From the NCBI GenBank assembly GCA_938022165.1, contig CALIEI010000133.1:1-56898 (forward strand): a stretch of DNA of 56,898 nt, read 5' to 3'. Positions 16,282-26,547 of the stretch are shown here, one piece after another (within the stretch, counting starts at the first letter, position 1; the number at the start of each line of letters is the position of its first letter). A program made the position numbers and the translations under genes. The DNA is from an uncultured Saprospiraceae bacterium. GTDB taxonomy: Bacteria > Bacteroidota > Bacteroidia > Chitinophagales > Saprospiraceae. The notes below the pieces were generated by a model. The model saw only the letters and a program-made list of their open reading frames with translations. It ran no database searches and was not told where the DNA came from.

Positions 16282-19128
16282 ATGCCCGCATCCTTGACGA
16301 AAAAGAAAAAAATAAGTGCTAGTAATGCCGCTCTAAAGAAGCAAATTGAGATAAAAGGAGCAAATGGTAATAATCTCAAGAATGTTGATCTCATTATTCC
16401 TAAAAATCAGTTAGTAGTATTTACCGGAGTGTCCGGCTCTGGAAAGTCTTCTATAACTATGGATACTCTGTATGCGGAGGGCCAACGCAGATATGTAGAG
16501 AGCCTGTCTTCATACGCAAGGCAGTTTTTGATGAGGATGAAGAAACCTGAGGTAGACTATATCAAAGGCATCTGCCCCGCCATTGCCATAGAGCAGAGGG
16601 TAAGTACAAGAAATGCTAGATCCACAGTGGGGACACTTACTGAGATTTATGATTTTTTAAGATTACTATATGCTCGTATCGGAAAGACATTCTCTCCAGT
16701 TTCCAATAAAGAAGTGAAAAGACATCAAATAAGTGATGTGGTAGATTATGTTCATTCCTTCAAAGACGGCACCAAGGTTCAACTTTTCATTCCGCTGTCT
16801 CAGAAGTATAAAGACAGAACCTTACAAACCGAATTCAATTTATTGCTTCAAAAAGGGTACTCAAGGGTGTTCTTTAAAAAGAAGCTTACCCAAATAGAGG
16901 ACATTGTTGAACAGAATCTTTTAGACCTAGATAAAACTGTTGAGACATTTGCGAAGAAAAAGATCAAAATATTGATCGATAGATTCGTTGTCAAAAAAGA
17001 CGATGAAGAGAATATGAAGCGTATTGCGGATTCGGTGCAAACTGCATTTTATGAAAGCGATGGAGAATGCTTCATTGACATCATGGAAAAAGAAGAAAAG
17101 TACTTTAATAATCGCTTTGAATTAGACGGTATTGCCTTTTTAGATCCTACTCCTCAGCTTTTCAATTTCAATAATTCATTTGGTGCTTGCCCTAAGTGCG
17201 AAGGGTACGGAAGGGTTATGGGAATAGATGAGCAAAAAGTAGTCCCTAACCCTAGCAAGTCAGTTTACGATGGAGCGATTGCTTGCTGGAAAGGGGAGAA
17301 ATATGGAGAATGGTTGAAACAGTTTTTGAGGCAAGCACATAGAATTGATTTTCCTGTACATACACCATATGAAGAATTGACAAAAAAGGAACGTAGACTC
17401 CTATGGACAGGTAGTGAGCTATTCTGGGGTATCGATGCTTTCTTTTCTGAGCTCCAAGAAAAAATCTACAAAATCCAAAATAGAGTAATGCTTGCGAGGT
17501 ATCGAGGGAGGACTCGTTGTCCTATTTGTGAAGGTGGAAGATTGAGAGATGAAGCTACCTATATCAAAATTGGGAAAGTAGATATAACTCAATTGGTAAA
17601 TAAGCCGATCGGTGATCTATACGATCACTTTAAAAAACTAAAACTCAACAAGAACGATGCGACTATAGCAAAGCGATTGCTACTTGAGGTGAATACACGA
17701 CTGGAGTTTATGATAAACGTAGGTCTCAAGTATCTCACTTTGGATAGATTGTCAAGTACGCTAAGTGGGGGAGAAACGCAAAGAATAAATTTGACTAGAA
17801 CCCTAGGAAGCAATCTAACCAGCTCTATGTATATCCTAGATGAACCAAGTGTAGGCTTACACCCAAGAGATTCAGCAAGATTGGTAAAGGTCTTGGAAGA
17901 ACTGAGAGATCTAGGCAATACAGTGATCGTAGTGGAGCACGAGGAGGATATAATCAAAGCCGCAGATTACCTTATTGATATCGGACCTGCTGCTGGAATA
18001 CATGGAGGAGAAGTCGTTTTTGCTGGACCCTATAAAGACATTTACAAAGACGCCAAACAAAGTTTGACGACGCAGTATTTAAATGGGAAAATGAGTGTTC
18101 CGATTCCTCAAGGAAGAAGAAAATTCTCAAATAGTATACGTATTAAAGGTGCTAGAGAAAATAATCTCAAGAATGTGGATGTAACTATTCCCCTGAATGC
18201 ATTGACAGTAGTGACGGGTGTGTCGGGTAGTGGAAAGACAACCCTGATAAAACAAATATTTTACCCCGCGATGCAAAAGGCGCTGTCTGCTCCTTATGCA
18301 ATTTCCCCGGGAGCACATGACGGCATAGAAGGAGATATAAAAAGAATAGACATAGTGGAGATGATCAATCAAAGTGCGATTGGAAAGTCTTCACGATCCA
18401 ATCCCGCCACATATGTGAAAGCCTATGATGCTATAAGATCTTTGTTTACCAACCAGCAGCTAGCAAAAATAAGAGGCTATAAGCCAAAGCATTTTTCTTT
18501 TAATGTTGACGGTGGGCGATGTGAGACATGCAGCGGCGATGGTGAACAAGTGATAGAGATGCAATTTTTGGCGGACATCAAATTGATCTGTGAAGAATGC
18601 AAAGGAAAGCGCTTTAAGCGAGAAATACTCGAGGTACAATTCAATGGCAAGAACATAGATGACGTACTCAATCTAAGTGTAGACGAAGCACTTGAATTCT
18701 TTGCTGATCACCGAGATATCGTTGGAAAAATAAAGGCATTGAGTGATGTAGGCTTAGGGTATATCAAGCTTGGTCAGGCCTCAAGCACGCTTAGCGGCGG
18801 TGAAGCACAACGTATAAAATTGGCTTCCTTCTTGAGCAAAGAACGAGTTAAAGAAAAAATATTTTTCATTTTTGATGAGCCAACTACCGGCTTACATTTT
18901 CATGATATCAGAAAACTATTGGAGGCTCTAAATGCGCTTGTCGAGAAAGGCCACACGGTATTGGTCGTAGAGCATAATATGGAGGTGATTAAGTGCGCAG
19001 ATTGGATTATTGATTTAGGTCCAGAAGGAGGGGAACAAGGAGGAGAACTTATCTTTGAAGGCACTCCAGAAGACTTGGTAAAAGTCAAGAAATCTTACAC
19101 AGGAAAGTATTTAAAGGAAAAATTATAA
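16282..19128 (+). CDS. uvrA: Excinuclease ABC subunit A (UvrA)
   Basis: The damage-recognition ATPase of nucleotide excision repair, 948 aa, the normal length. Two ABC modules are visible: Walker A GVSGSGKSSITMDT and signature STLSGGETQRINL with Walker B MYILDEPSVGLH in the first; Walker A GVSGSGKTTLIKQIF, signature STLSGGEAQRIKLASFL and FIFDEPTTGLHFHDI in the second. Zinc-binding CxxC motifs occur at CPKCEGYGRVMG, CPICEGGRLRDEA and CETCSGDG...CEECKGKRFKRE. UvrB-interaction and DNA-binding insertions fall in the expected places. It is a single gene on its strand, followed by a structured element that could end transcription. Confidence 0.97.
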   Translation: MPASLTKKKKISASNAALKKQIEIKGANGNNLKNVDLIIPKNQLVVFTGVSGSGKSSITMDTLYAEGQRRYVESLSSYARQFLMRMKKPEVDYIKGICPAIAIEQRVSTRNARSTVGTLTEIYDFLRLLYARIGKTFSPVSNKEVKRHQISDVVDYVHSFKDGTKVQLFIPLSQKYKDRTLQTEFNLLLQKGYSRVFFKKKLTQIEDIVEQNLLDLDKTVETFAKKKIKILIDRFVVKKDDEENMKRIADSVQTAFYESDGECFIDIMEKEEKYFNNRFELDGIAFLDPTPQLFNFNNSFGACPKCEGYGRVMGIDEQKVVPNPSKSVYDGAIACWKGEKYGEWLKQFLRQAHRIDFPVHTPYEELTKKERRLLWTGSELFWGIDAFFSELQEKIYKIQNRVMLARYRGRTRCPICEGGRLRDEATYIKIGKVDITQLVNKPIGDLYDHFKKLKLNKNDATIAKRLLLEVNTRLEFMINVGLKYLTLDRLSSTLSGGETQRINLTRTLGSNLTSSMYILDEPSVGLHPRDSARLVKVLEELRDLGNTVIVVEHEEDIIKAADYLIDIGPAAGIHGGEVVFAGPYKDIYKDAKQSLTTQYLNGKMSVPIPQGRRKFSNSIRIKGARENNLKNVDVTIPLNALTVVTGVSGSGKTTLIKQIFYPAMQKALSAPYAISPGAHDGIEGDIKRIDIVEMINQSAIGKSSRSNPATYVKAYDAIRSLFTNQQLAKIRGYKPKHFSFNVDGGRCETCSGDGEQVIEMQFLADIKLICEECKGKRFKREILEVQFNGKNIDDVLNLSVDEALEFFADHRDIVGKIKALSDVGLGYIKLGQASSTLSGGEAQRIKLASFLSKERVKEKIFFIFDEPTTGLHFHDIRKLLEALNALVEKGHTVLVVEHNMEVIKCADWIIDLGPEGGEQGGELIFEGTPEDLVKVKKSYTGKYLKEKL

Positions 19129-19139
19129 GCACTCGTTTG

Positions 19140-19321
19140 ATGGGCGATGCGTTTTAGCTATAGCCCTAGTGGACAAGCGGTGGCAGTGGTTCCGCTACAT
19201 AGAGACGCATTGCCATGCGTCTATATAGCGGAAGGAACGTACGACGCGACCCAAAGTGAGCCCTTTGGAGGAGGAGGCTTTAGGGGCTAGGCAAAAGGGC
19301 GAAACTGCTGGGATGGCCCAT
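19140..19321. repeat. Structured GC-rich intergenic element C
   Basis: This occupies the 200-bp gap between the convergent uvrA and hemB genes. ATGGGC at 19140-19145 pairs with GCCCAT at 19316-19321, closing the element. The left arm reads GGCGATGCG, TTTTAGCT, AGCCCTAG and GGACAAG. A long hairpin spans 19190-19233 (TTCCGCTA...TAGCGGAA with a 2-nt bulge), and a further stem pairs GCCCTTT with AAAGGGC. The left-arm blocks and the right end (GATGGCCC-CATAA) recur in element E at 52578; the CGCATCGCCC end recurs, inverted, in element D at 26956. Confidence 0.7.
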
Positions 19322-19328
19322 AAAAAAA

Positions 19329-20321
19329 CTACTGATTTTTCTTAAGCCACTTCGCATAGTCCTTAGCAAAGTAGGTAAGGATCACGTCAGCGCCGGCCCG
19401 ATGAATACTGAGCAAAGTCTCTGGCATGGCTATCTCATATTCTAACCAACCATTTTGGCAAGCAGCGATGAGCATGGCACATTCTCCACTCACATGATAA
19501 GCGGCAATAGGCAAGTCAAAATTTTGCTTCAACAAAGAGATGATGTCAAGGTAATTCAGTGCCGGTTTGACCATCAAAAAATCTGCGCCTTCGTTTGTAT
19601 CTAACTCCGCCTCAATCAATGCTTCCCGACTATTGGCAGGATTCATCTGATAGGTCTTTTTGTCTTTCGGGATTTCCTTATTCTTCACAGGAGCAGAATC
19701 CAAGGCATCTCTAAATGGGCCATAATATGCACTCGCATACTTTGCCGTGTACGACATAATACCTGTGTCCTTATATCCATTTTGCTCTAAAGAAGTTCTG
19801 ATGGCTTCGATGCGTCCATCCATCATGTCAGATGGGCCGAGAATATCAAAACCCGCATGGGCTTGCGCTACTGCCATCTTTTGCAGCAAGGGCAAAGTTT
19901 TGTCATTGTCTATTTTTCCTTTGTGTACAAAACCATCATGACCATCACTGTTGTAAGGGTCTAATGCTACATCACTGATCAAACAGATGTCTGGAAATTT
20001 GGTCTTTATTTTTGCGGCTGCTTTGAGATAAAAGTTTTTCGCATCCCATCCATAGCTACCGGTAGAATCTTTGAGATTACCTTTCACCTTTGGAAATAGA
20101 ATGAAACTTTCTATACCTAGCTTAACACAAGACTCAATTTCTCTCAAGAGTTTGTCGATAGAAAATCTATATACGCCAGGCAAGGAAGTGATCTCGACTT
20201 TTATATTACGGCCATCTTCGATAAATAAAGGGTAAACCAAATTGGATAAATGCAATCTGGTTTCTTGTACCATATTTCGAATGGAACTAGACTGTCTATT
20301 TCGGCGTGGTCTTCTATGCAT
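19329..20321 (-). CDS. hemB: Delta-aminolevulinic acid dehydratase (porphobilinogen synthase)
   Basis: A 330-aa cytosolic enzyme that condenses two 5-aminolevulinate molecules to porphobilinogen in haem synthesis. The two active-site lysines are visible in [19 protein letters not shown] and [14 protein letters not shown]. The metal loop reads [16 protein letters not shown]: the three Cys of zinc-dependent HemB are replaced by Asp/Ala-type residues, so this is the zinc-cysteine-free class, probably Mg-dependent. Its 5' end overlaps yidD by 8 nt, making a DUF6702-yidD-hemB run on this strand. Confidence 0.95.
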   Translation of the reverse strand: MHRRPRRNRQSSSIRNMVQETRLHLSNLVYPLFIEDGRNIKVEITSLPGVYRFSIDKLLREIESCVKLGIESFILFPKVKGNLKDSTGSYGWDAKNFYLKAAAKIKTKFPDICLISDVALDPYNSDGHDGFVHKGKIDNDKTLPLLQKMAVAQAHAGFDILGPSDMMDGRIEAIRTSLEQNGYKDTGIMSYTAKYASAYYGPFRDALDSAPVKNKEIPKDKKTYQMNPANSREALIEAELDTNEGADFLMVKPALNYLDIISLLKQNFDLPIAAYHVSGECAMLIAACQNGWLEYEIAMPETLLSIHRAGADVILTYFAKDYAKWLKKNQ

Positions 20322-20556
20322 TTTTTTTATTTCTTTTTGGTACGGGATCGTGACCAGAACTGGCCCACGGATGGCATCGAAAAATTCTTTTCAAGCCAAG
20401 CCAAGTGCCTCGTATCACTCCCCATTCTCGTATTGCTCCAATCATGTAATGACTACAAGTCGGCTGGTATCTGCAAGTAGGGGATAGCATCGGAGAAATG
20501 GCTATCTGGTAAAATCTTATCGGTGCAATAAATATTTTTTTAAGCAATCCGTGCAT
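20314..20556 (-). CDS. yidD: Membrane protein insertion efficiency factor YidD
   Basis: An 80-aa protein of family length with the hallmark sequence [25 protein letters not shown] followed by [11 protein letters not shown]. The Cys/Arg-rich motif and the amphipathic N-terminus are typical. YidD is a peripheral inner-membrane protein thought to assist YidC-dependent insertion. It overlaps hemB by 8 nt and begins immediately after the stop of the DUF6702 gene, so the three are probably cotranscribed. The usual rnpA/yidC neighbours are absent, which is common in this phylum. Confidence 0.93.
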   Translation of the reverse strand: MHGLLKKIFIAPIRFYQIAISPMLSPTCRYQPTCSHYMIGAIREWGVIRGTWLGLKRIFRCHPWASSGHDPVPKRNKKNA

Positions 20557-20557
20557 G

Positions 20558-21067
20558 CTAGTAGCTTATCATTTTTTCGTCATCACCTCTTGTTCCCATA
20601 AAACTAGTTTTCTTTTTCTCGGGCCCAATAATGCTAGTGATATTTTTTTGGTCATCATAGGTTTCAAGTAGGATGCTATTTTTGACAAATAAGGCCTCAA
20701 TGTTTTCTTCCGCAGGAATACTCAAGTAACACCAAATAGAGCTCAAGTCTTCACTTATTTCTTTGCCAATGAATTGCCATTCAGTTTTCTCTTGATCATT
20801 TACCATCACCGTAAATGATTGGCCAAGATACCTGTCGATGTATTTGTCAGCGTCTTGTGCTTCTTTTTCTGTGCCGATATATAGACTATCGACGCCAAGC
20901 GTTTTGAGTGCAATCTCTAGGTCATCAATAAAGATATTCATAGAAACTTGAATCTCTGCGTTTTCAGCCTTGTACTCAACTAGACATTTGCTGACATGAA
21001 ATTCATGTATGGAATGCAAGCCGCCCAATGAAGTAACTAAAAGAATAAAAGAGAAAAAGTAATTCAC
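20558..21067 (-). CDS. DUF6702-family exported protein
   Basis: A 169-aa protein with an N-terminal signal peptide ([17 protein letters not shown]). The body begins [34 protein letters not shown], which fits the DUF6702 pattern (H-x-F-H/Y-V-S... IDDLE.AL) seen in Bacteroidota. Function is unknown. Members are often found beside HupE/UreJ-like membrane proteins, as here with the gene at 21207-21791, separated only by a 133-bp inverted-repeat element. Assignment is from memory of the motif and not certain. Confidence 0.65.
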   Translation of the reverse strand: MNYFFSFILLVTSLGGLHSIHEFHVSKCLVEYKAENAEIQVSMNIFIDDLEIALKTLGVDSLYIGTEKEAQDADKYIDRYLGQSFTVMVNDQEKTEWQFIGKEISEDLSSIWCYLSIPAEENIEALFVKNSILLETYDDQKNITSIIGPEKKKTSFMGTRGDDEKMISY

Positions 21068-21082
21068 AATTGATTGATTAAT

Positions 21083-21215
21083 AATGGTTCGGTAATAAAT
21101 TTTAAATCCCTTATAACTTGTAAGTTAAGACAATAGCAGTTAACCTTATAAGTTGCATAAAATCAAAAATTTTCACCTCTGTGATTTATAATTTTACAGA
21201 AATTACCTAACCATT
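21083..21215. repeat. 133-bp inverted-repeat element (MITE-like), copy 2
   Basis: The ends are AATGGTTCGGTAAT (21083-21096) and ATTACCTAACCATT (21202-21215), inverted repeats of 14 nt with one mismatch. The interior has a CTTAT...GTAAG mini-hairpin and a TTATAAGTTGC block. The length is exactly that of the copy at 28532-28664. The right end overlaps the last codons and stop of the HupE-like gene. No ORF inside; no clear target-site duplication seen. Confidence 0.75.
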
Positions 21216-21791
21216 CAATAATATATATAAAGATAAACTAAAAGCTAGTCCCGATAAAGTAAATGCCCAATGATTCATTTTTATTTTGAAAATCGAAGTA
21301 AAAATATAGCACAAAACAAATATTTTCATAACAATCAGGATTTGCCCTATTTCAATACCGATATTGAAAGAGAGCAACTGCCAGACCAGACTGTCACCAG
21401 GAAACAATGATGATCTCAGATAGTTTGAAAACCCCATACCATGTATAAAGCCGAAACTCAATGCCATAAAATACTGTGTATTGGAATTGGCTAATAATTC
21501 TTCTTTGTTCTTATATATGGTGTAAAAATTAAATACCGCAGTCAGCATAATGGTTACAGGGATAAGCAATTCTACCAAACGAGTATTTATACGGATAATA
21601 TCTAATCCAGCTAGGGCTAATGTAATGCTATGTCCAATAGTGAATGCAGTGATCAAAATTAAAAGCTTTCTCCAATCCTTAAATGAAAATAAAGCACATA
21701 TCGCTACCAAAAATAAGATATGATCTAAGGCAGCTATATTATATATATGCTCAAAACCAAGACTGAAGTACACATTAAAAGAATCGCTCAA
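21207..21791 (-). CDS. HupE/UreJ-like membrane protein
   Basis: A 194-aa integral membrane protein with about six helices. The N-terminal signature FSLGFEHIYNIAALDHILFLVAI, with conserved His and Asp-His, and the later SFGFIHGMGFSNYLR match the HupE/UreJ family of putative nickel/cobalt or accessory metal permeases; that transport role is not established for the Bacteroidota branch. No urease or hydrogenase genes are nearby; the partner is the DUF6702 gene downstream. The final residues Asn-Gly and the TAG stop are encoded by the terminal repeat of the adjacent 133-bp element, so the original C-terminus may have been altered. Confidence 0.8.
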   Translation of the reverse strand: MSDSFNVYFSLGFEHIYNIAALDHILFLVAICALFSFKDWRKLLILITAFTIGHSITLALAGLDIIRINTRLVELLIPVTIMLTAVFNFYTIYKNKEELLANSNTQYFMALSFGFIHGMGFSNYLRSSLFPGDSLVWQLLSFNIGIEIGQILIVMKIFVLCYIFTSIFKIKMNHWAFTLSGLAFSLSLYILLNG

Positions 21792-21996
21792 GTTTATTTA
21801 TTTTATTAGAAGCTAATTTAGGAATACAATGAATTATTTAGAAATTTTAGTTTGAGTACAGTTATATCATTCCAATTTTATGCAATTTCGCTATTTTCAT
21901 CGTTTTAAGCTTATCTTAACGGAGCAAATGAATTTTAATATATTTTTCTTCGTTGTTTAGCAGTGTAGAATATATAATTGACAGATTTAGAATAAT

Positions 21997-23466
21997 ATGT
22001 ACTTAAGATATATACCTCTAGTTTTCTTGTTTTTATCCGCAAACCTTTTGATCGGCCAAACAAAAAAAGTAGAAAAGAATAAAAAATCGAAGGCAGTGTC
22101 TCCGATAGAATTAGCCAACAAAATTTATCTAGATAATATCCGAACTGTAAAATTCCATCCTGAAGGCCTGCCCACAGCAGAGCCTATAGTGAATTTGAAT
22201 TCTTCTACCAAGTTAGTCCTTAGGTTTGATGATGTTGACTTAGATGTTAAAAATTATACTTACACCATTAAACATTGTAACAAAGACTGGACTGAAAATG
22301 ATGAGCTAAATAGTTTTGATTACATGACTGGTTTTGATGAGGACTTATTGAGAGACTACAGTTTTAGTAGGTCAAGGTATTCTGATTATGTTCATTATAC
22401 TTTAGTGTTGCCGAATGATAGAATTCAATGGAAATTATCCGGTAACTATGTACTCAAAGTATATGATGACGATGATGAAAAGGAACTATGTTTGACTAGA
22501 CGATTCATGGTGGTCGATAATAAAGTTTTTATTAAACCTGAAGTTAGAGTGGCTTTTAATAATGGCCAAAGGAGAACGCATCAAGAAGTAGATTTTGATA
22601 TAGACTTCCAAGGAGGATCGATACAAAATCCACAGGCACAAGTGACTGCTACTATAGTTCAGAATGCAATTTGGAATAAAGCAATTGTGGGTGTCAAGCC
22701 ACTTTTTATTAAGAATGATCAATTAGGGTTTAATTATCAAAATAAAATTGCCTTTGAAGCAGCTAAAGAATACCGTTTTGTTGATATCAGGTCTTTAGAC
22801 AATAGACTCAACTTTGTTGAAACAATCGAAGAGTCTGATCAAGGTTTTGACTTATTAGTCAAAAAAGAAGAACCTAGAGCGCACAAAAATTATTTTAATT
22901 CACCCGACGCGGATGGAAAATTTGTAATTCAAAACTTTGACCATATTTCTTTTCGCCGATTGGCCAATCAAATTTTTGTAGATACCATCACCGCTGGGCG
23001 TGATGACTTGAGTGAGGAGCAACTTCAAGAAAGAAGAAATTTGACACAACTAGTAGATGAAATAAATTTAGATGACCAAAGACGGGCTGAGGTAGAACAA
23101 AATTTATCTGCTGAGTATGTGCTAACCTACTTTACTTTAGAGGCAGAACAACCAGTATATGGTGGAGAAGTTTATCTTTTTGGAGAGTTGACAGACTGGC
23201 GAATAAATGATACATATCGCATGGACTACAATTCCGAAGAATTGAGATATGAGGCTGAAATATTGTTGAAGCAAGGCTACTATAATTATATGTATGCTTT
23301 TCAAAAGAATTCCGATAAGAAAACGCAAAATTTTACTTTTGAGGAAGTAGAGGGGAATTGGTTTGAGACAGACAATACCTACCATGTTTTCATCTATTAT
23401 CGGCCATTTGGCCAGCGTTACGATCAACTTATTGGGTATAAAGGGTTCAATAGATTCAGTAGATAA
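21997..23466 (+). CDS. Type IX secretion system plug protein (DUF5103)
   Basis: A 489-aa exported protein. The signal peptide ends at LLIGQ. The body matches DUF5103: VKFHPEGLPTAEPIVNLNSSTKLVLRFDDVDLDVKNYTYTIKHCNKDW near the N-terminus and PVYGGEVYLFGELTDWRINDTYRMDYN with QGYYNYMYAF near the C-terminus. In the Flavobacterium T9SS the homologous Plug protein closes the periplasmic side of the giant SprA translocon when it is idle. No sprA is in this window. The gene is monocistronic in appearance. Confidence 0.88.
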   Translation: MYLRYIPLVFLFLSANLLIGQTKKVEKNKKSKAVSPIELANKIYLDNIRTVKFHPEGLPTAEPIVNLNSSTKLVLRFDDVDLDVKNYTYTIKHCNKDWTENDELNSFDYMTGFDEDLLRDYSFSRSRYSDYVHYTLVLPNDRIQWKLSGNYVLKVYDDDDEKELCLTRRFMVVDNKVFIKPEVRVAFNNGQRRTHQEVDFDIDFQGGSIQNPQAQVTATIVQNAIWNKAIVGVKPLFIKNDQLGFNYQNKIAFEAAKEYRFVDIRSLDNRLNFVETIEESDQGFDLLVKKEEPRAHKNYFNSPDADGKFVIQNFDHISFRRLANQIFVDTITAGRDDLSEEQLQERRNLTQLVDEINLDDQRRAEVEQNLSAEYVLTYFTLEAEQPVYGGEVYLFGELTDWRINDTYRMDYNSEELRYEAEILLKQGYYNYMYAFQKNSDKKTQNFTFEEVEGNWFETDNTYHVFIYYRPFGQRYDQLIGYKGFNRFSR

Positions 23467-23639
23467 TCTGATTTTTGATTGGTTTATCCAATTTGCGAAC
23501 TCTCAAGTAAGGAGTTCATCCTATATTTTTTACAATTCATATAAAAAATACTCTATTTAGCCGCTGTCTTCTTTAGATTTATGTGAAATTATATTTTTGT
23601 CCTAGGTTTGGACTCAATATTTTTCTATAAATCTGCTAT

Positions 23640-25070
23640 ATGAAAAAAGCTACCTTTTATCTTCTCATAATTTTGTTTTCCACTTTAGGCAGTGGCTTGA
23701 AAGCTCAAGATGTATGGAGCCTAGAAAAATGCGTCAATTATGCCTTAGAAAACAATTTAGGTATAAAGCAATCCCAGTTGGCGGTCACGCAATCCATGTT
23801 GACTGAACAACTCAATCGAAATGCCCGCTATCCATCATTAAGTGGATCTTCCAATTTTGGATATCAATTTGGTCGTACTATTGATCCCACTACAAATACC
23901 TTTTCACTTGATGCCTTTGCGAGTCAAACTATCGGACTAAATGCTAACGCTATATTGTATAATGGTGGACGGATCAATAATTCGATAGAACAAGGTAGAT
24001 TAGACGCAATGGCGGCCAGAGAAGACTTGATGCAAAGTAAAAATGATATAGCTCTAACAGTAGCAACATCCTATATCAATGTCTTATTTGCCAAAGAACA
24101 AACTGCAAATGCAGCACAACGCCTTGCCTTAACGAATGTGCAAATCGAAAACACAAAAAAATTAATAAATGCTGGCGCACTGCCTGCAAATGACATCTTG
24201 GATCTAGAAGCCCAACAAGCACTAAATCAGCAAGAAATTATTGCTCAAGAAAATGCGGTAAATTTAGCACTACTAAACCTAAAAATTCTCCTCCAGCTTC
24301 CCGCAGATCAAGCATTTGAGGTAGTAGATCCAAAATTAGAAGTCACTATAGATGATGCAGTTGATACTTGGACACTTGATGAAGTCTATGTGCAAGCTGT
24401 AAACAACCAACCGTTTATCAAAGCTGGAAATTATCGCTTGCAATCTGCAGCTTTAGGAGAGAAGATTGCTAAGTCCAATAAACTACCGAGGTTAGTAGTC
24501 TTTGGTGGTATCGATACTAGATTTTCTGATCAGGTGCCTTTACTCGGAGAGCCTATAGACGAATTAAGAGGTCAGGATATATTTTTTAACGGGATACCTG
24601 CTTCTATAGAACAGGTGATAGCGGTACCCAATGTGATTGGAACTGTTCCATACTTTGATCAACTATCTGACAATCTGGGGCAGAATATTGGACTATCATT
24701 GAATGTTCCTATTTACAGCAATTCTACTGCTAATATTGCTCAAGAAAGAGCAAAGTTGAATGTGCTAAATACAGAATATGCGAATGAACAACTTGACCAA
24801 AATCTCCGATCAGATATACAGCAAGCTATTATGGATGCTAAGGCATCTAAGTCACAGCTGCTCGCTGCGCAGAAAGCGCTTGCCGCAACAGAAGCATCAT
24901 TTGTGAATACAGAAAAGAGATTTAATCTCGGCGCAGTCAATAGCCTTGAGCTTAGTGTTGCCCGCAATAGATTAGATGCATCTCAGATCGATCTCGTAGT
25001 GGCCAAATATACATACCTCTTCAATGTAAAGGTTGTTGATTTTTATAGAGGTAAAGGGATTACATTTTAA
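23640..25070 (+). CDS. TolC-family outer membrane efflux protein
   Basis: A 476-aa outer-membrane channel with signal peptide (LLIILFSTLGSGLKAQ). It opens with DVWSLEKCVNYALENNLGIKQSQL, the usual TolC-family start. Two internally repeated helical hairpin regions are visible: IALTVATSYINVLFAKEQTANAAQRL with INAGALPANDILDLEAQQALNQQE, and LRSDIQQAIMDAKASKSQL with VNTEKRFNLGAVNSLELSVARNRL. It is followed 50 nt later by a membrane-fusion protein gene, so the two form the periplasm-spanning part of a type I or MacAB-like exporter. Confidence 0.92.
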   Translation: MKKATFYLLIILFSTLGSGLKAQDVWSLEKCVNYALENNLGIKQSQLAVTQSMLTEQLNRNARYPSLSGSSNFGYQFGRTIDPTTNTFSLDAFASQTIGLNANAILYNGGRINNSIEQGRLDAMAAREDLMQSKNDIALTVATSYINVLFAKEQTANAAQRLALTNVQIENTKKLINAGALPANDILDLEAQQALNQQEIIAQENAVNLALLNLKILLQLPADQAFEVVDPKLEVTIDDAVDTWTLDEVYVQAVNNQPFIKAGNYRLQSAALGEKIAKSNKLPRLVVFGGIDTRFSDQVPLLGEPIDELRGQDIFFNGIPASIEQVIAVPNVIGTVPYFDQLSDNLGQNIGLSLNVPIYSNSTANIAQERAKLNVLNTEYANEQLDQNLRSDIQQAIMDAKASKSQLLAAQKALAATEASFVNTEKRFNLGAVNSLELSVARNRLDASQIDLVVAKYTYLFNVKVVDFYRGKGITF

Positions 25071-25120
25071 TTAGAAAAACCAAATTTTAAAATAGACTTC
25101 AATAAATAAGCGATAAGATT

Positions 25121-26518
25121 ATGGCTAAGAAGAAAAAGAATAACTGGATCATATTTGTCTTACTTGGAATCATTGCGATTGGGATAGCTTTTGCAATGTT
25201 TAAAAATAAAGGCAAGAAAAAAGGAATGGCAGTTGAATTTGGCGAAGTAGAAAAGAGGACCATCATAGAAAAGGTAGCAGCTACAGGCAAAATATTTCCA
25301 GAGACAGAAATAAAAATCACTTCTGATGTATCAGGCGAGGTAGTCGCACTCAATGTAGAGGAAGGGGACTCTGTGAAGCAAGGCCAACTATTGGCTCGTA
25401 TTGATCCAGACGCATTCCAGTCAGCAGTGGAAAGGGGAGAGGCAAGTGTCAATAACGCCAAAGCCCAAGTTGCCAATAGTAGATCTAATGCTGAAAGCGC
25501 AAAAGCGCAAATCTCTCAAACTTCTGCACAGAGAGAACAGATCTTAGCACAATTAGATAATGTAAAAGCGATTCACGAAAGAAACAAAACCTTGTTTGCT
25601 GAAGGGGTGATTTCTCAAGCAGATTTTGACGCGTCAAAATCAAATCTAGATGCAATCAATGCAAATATTAAATCTGCAGATGCTTCACTAATTACTTCTC
25701 AGGCCAACTATGAATCTTCTCAGCAGGCTATAAAAGCCGCAGAGTTTACAGTCAAGAGTCAAGAAGCTTCGCTTAAAGAATTAAAAACAAACCTGAAAAG
25801 AACAAACCTATTTGCACCTACAGATGGAGTGGTTAGTATGCTCAGTGTAGAACAAGGGGAGCGTGTCGTGGGAACCATTCAGATGTCTGGTACAGAAGTC
25901 ATGCGTATCGCCAATATGAACGTGATGGAAGTGCAAGTTGAAGTCAACGAAAGCGATGTCCTGAAGGTAAAGCTAGGTGATGAGGTAGACATTGAGGTAG
26001 ACGCTTACCAAGATAGATCATTCAAGGGAGTGGTGACGCAGGTCGCTAATTCAGCTAGCAATGCGACTGGTGCTACAGTCGTTTTGACCTCTGATCAGGT
26101 TACCAATTTTGTAGTGACCATTCGTATGAATCCAAATTCTTATAAAGATTTATTAGGCAAAACTTTTCCATTTAGACCGGGTATGTCTGCTTCAGTAGAT
26201 ATTTTCACCAGGGTTGAAAAAGATATTCTTACTGTACCTATTCAAGCGGTCACTATTAGAGAAGATAAGGATGATAAGAAAAAAGAAAATGATGAGGATG
26301 ACGAGATTCAAGAAATTGTTTTTCTATACGAAGGGGCAGATACGGTTAGCACTCGTGTCGTGACCACCGGGATTCAGGATGATGATTATATCCAAGTCAA
26401 AACGGGCCTCGCTGAAGGGGACAAGCTAGTCGTTGGACCCTATTCCGCCATTAGTAGAAAATTAGAAGAAGGTTCTGAAGTATATGAAAAAGAAGAGAAA
26501 GAAGAAAAAGATAAATAA
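25121..26518 (+). CDS. Membrane-fusion (periplasmic adaptor) protein, MacA/HlyD-like
   Basis: A 465-aa adaptor anchored by one N-terminal helix (WIIFVLLGIIAIGIAFAMF). It has the biotinyl-lipoyl half motif KITSDVSGEVVALNVEEGDSVKQGQLLARID, a long Ala/Gln-rich coiled-coil hairpin (~110-220), the second lipoyl half NLFAPTDGVVSMLSVEQGERVVG, a beta-barrel domain and an acidic/Lys-rich C-terminal tail. It couples an inner-membrane transporter to the TolC protein encoded just upstream. The expected ATPase/permease gene does not follow; the next gene is a thioesterase, so the transporter partner is encoded elsewhere. Confidence 0.9.
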   Translation: MAKKKKNNWIIFVLLGIIAIGIAFAMFKNKGKKKGMAVEFGEVEKRTIIEKVAATGKIFPETEIKITSDVSGEVVALNVEEGDSVKQGQLLARIDPDAFQSAVERGEASVNNAKAQVANSRSNAESAKAQISQTSAQREQILAQLDNVKAIHERNKTLFAEGVISQADFDASKSNLDAINANIKSADASLITSQANYESSQQAIKAAEFTVKSQEASLKELKTNLKRTNLFAPTDGVVSMLSVEQGERVVGTIQMSGTEVMRIANMNVMEVQVEVNESDVLKVKLGDEVDIEVDAYQDRSFKGVVTQVANSASNATGATVVLTSDQVTNFVVTIRMNPNSYKDLLGKTFPFRPGMSASVDIFTRVEKDILTVPIQAVTIREDKDDKKKENDEDDEIQEIVFLYEGADTVSTRVVTTGIQDDDYIQVKTGLAEGDKLVVGPYSAISRKLEEGSEVYEKEEKEEKDK

Positions 26519-26547
26519 TCCTCTTCAATCCATTTGAAATAGAATCA

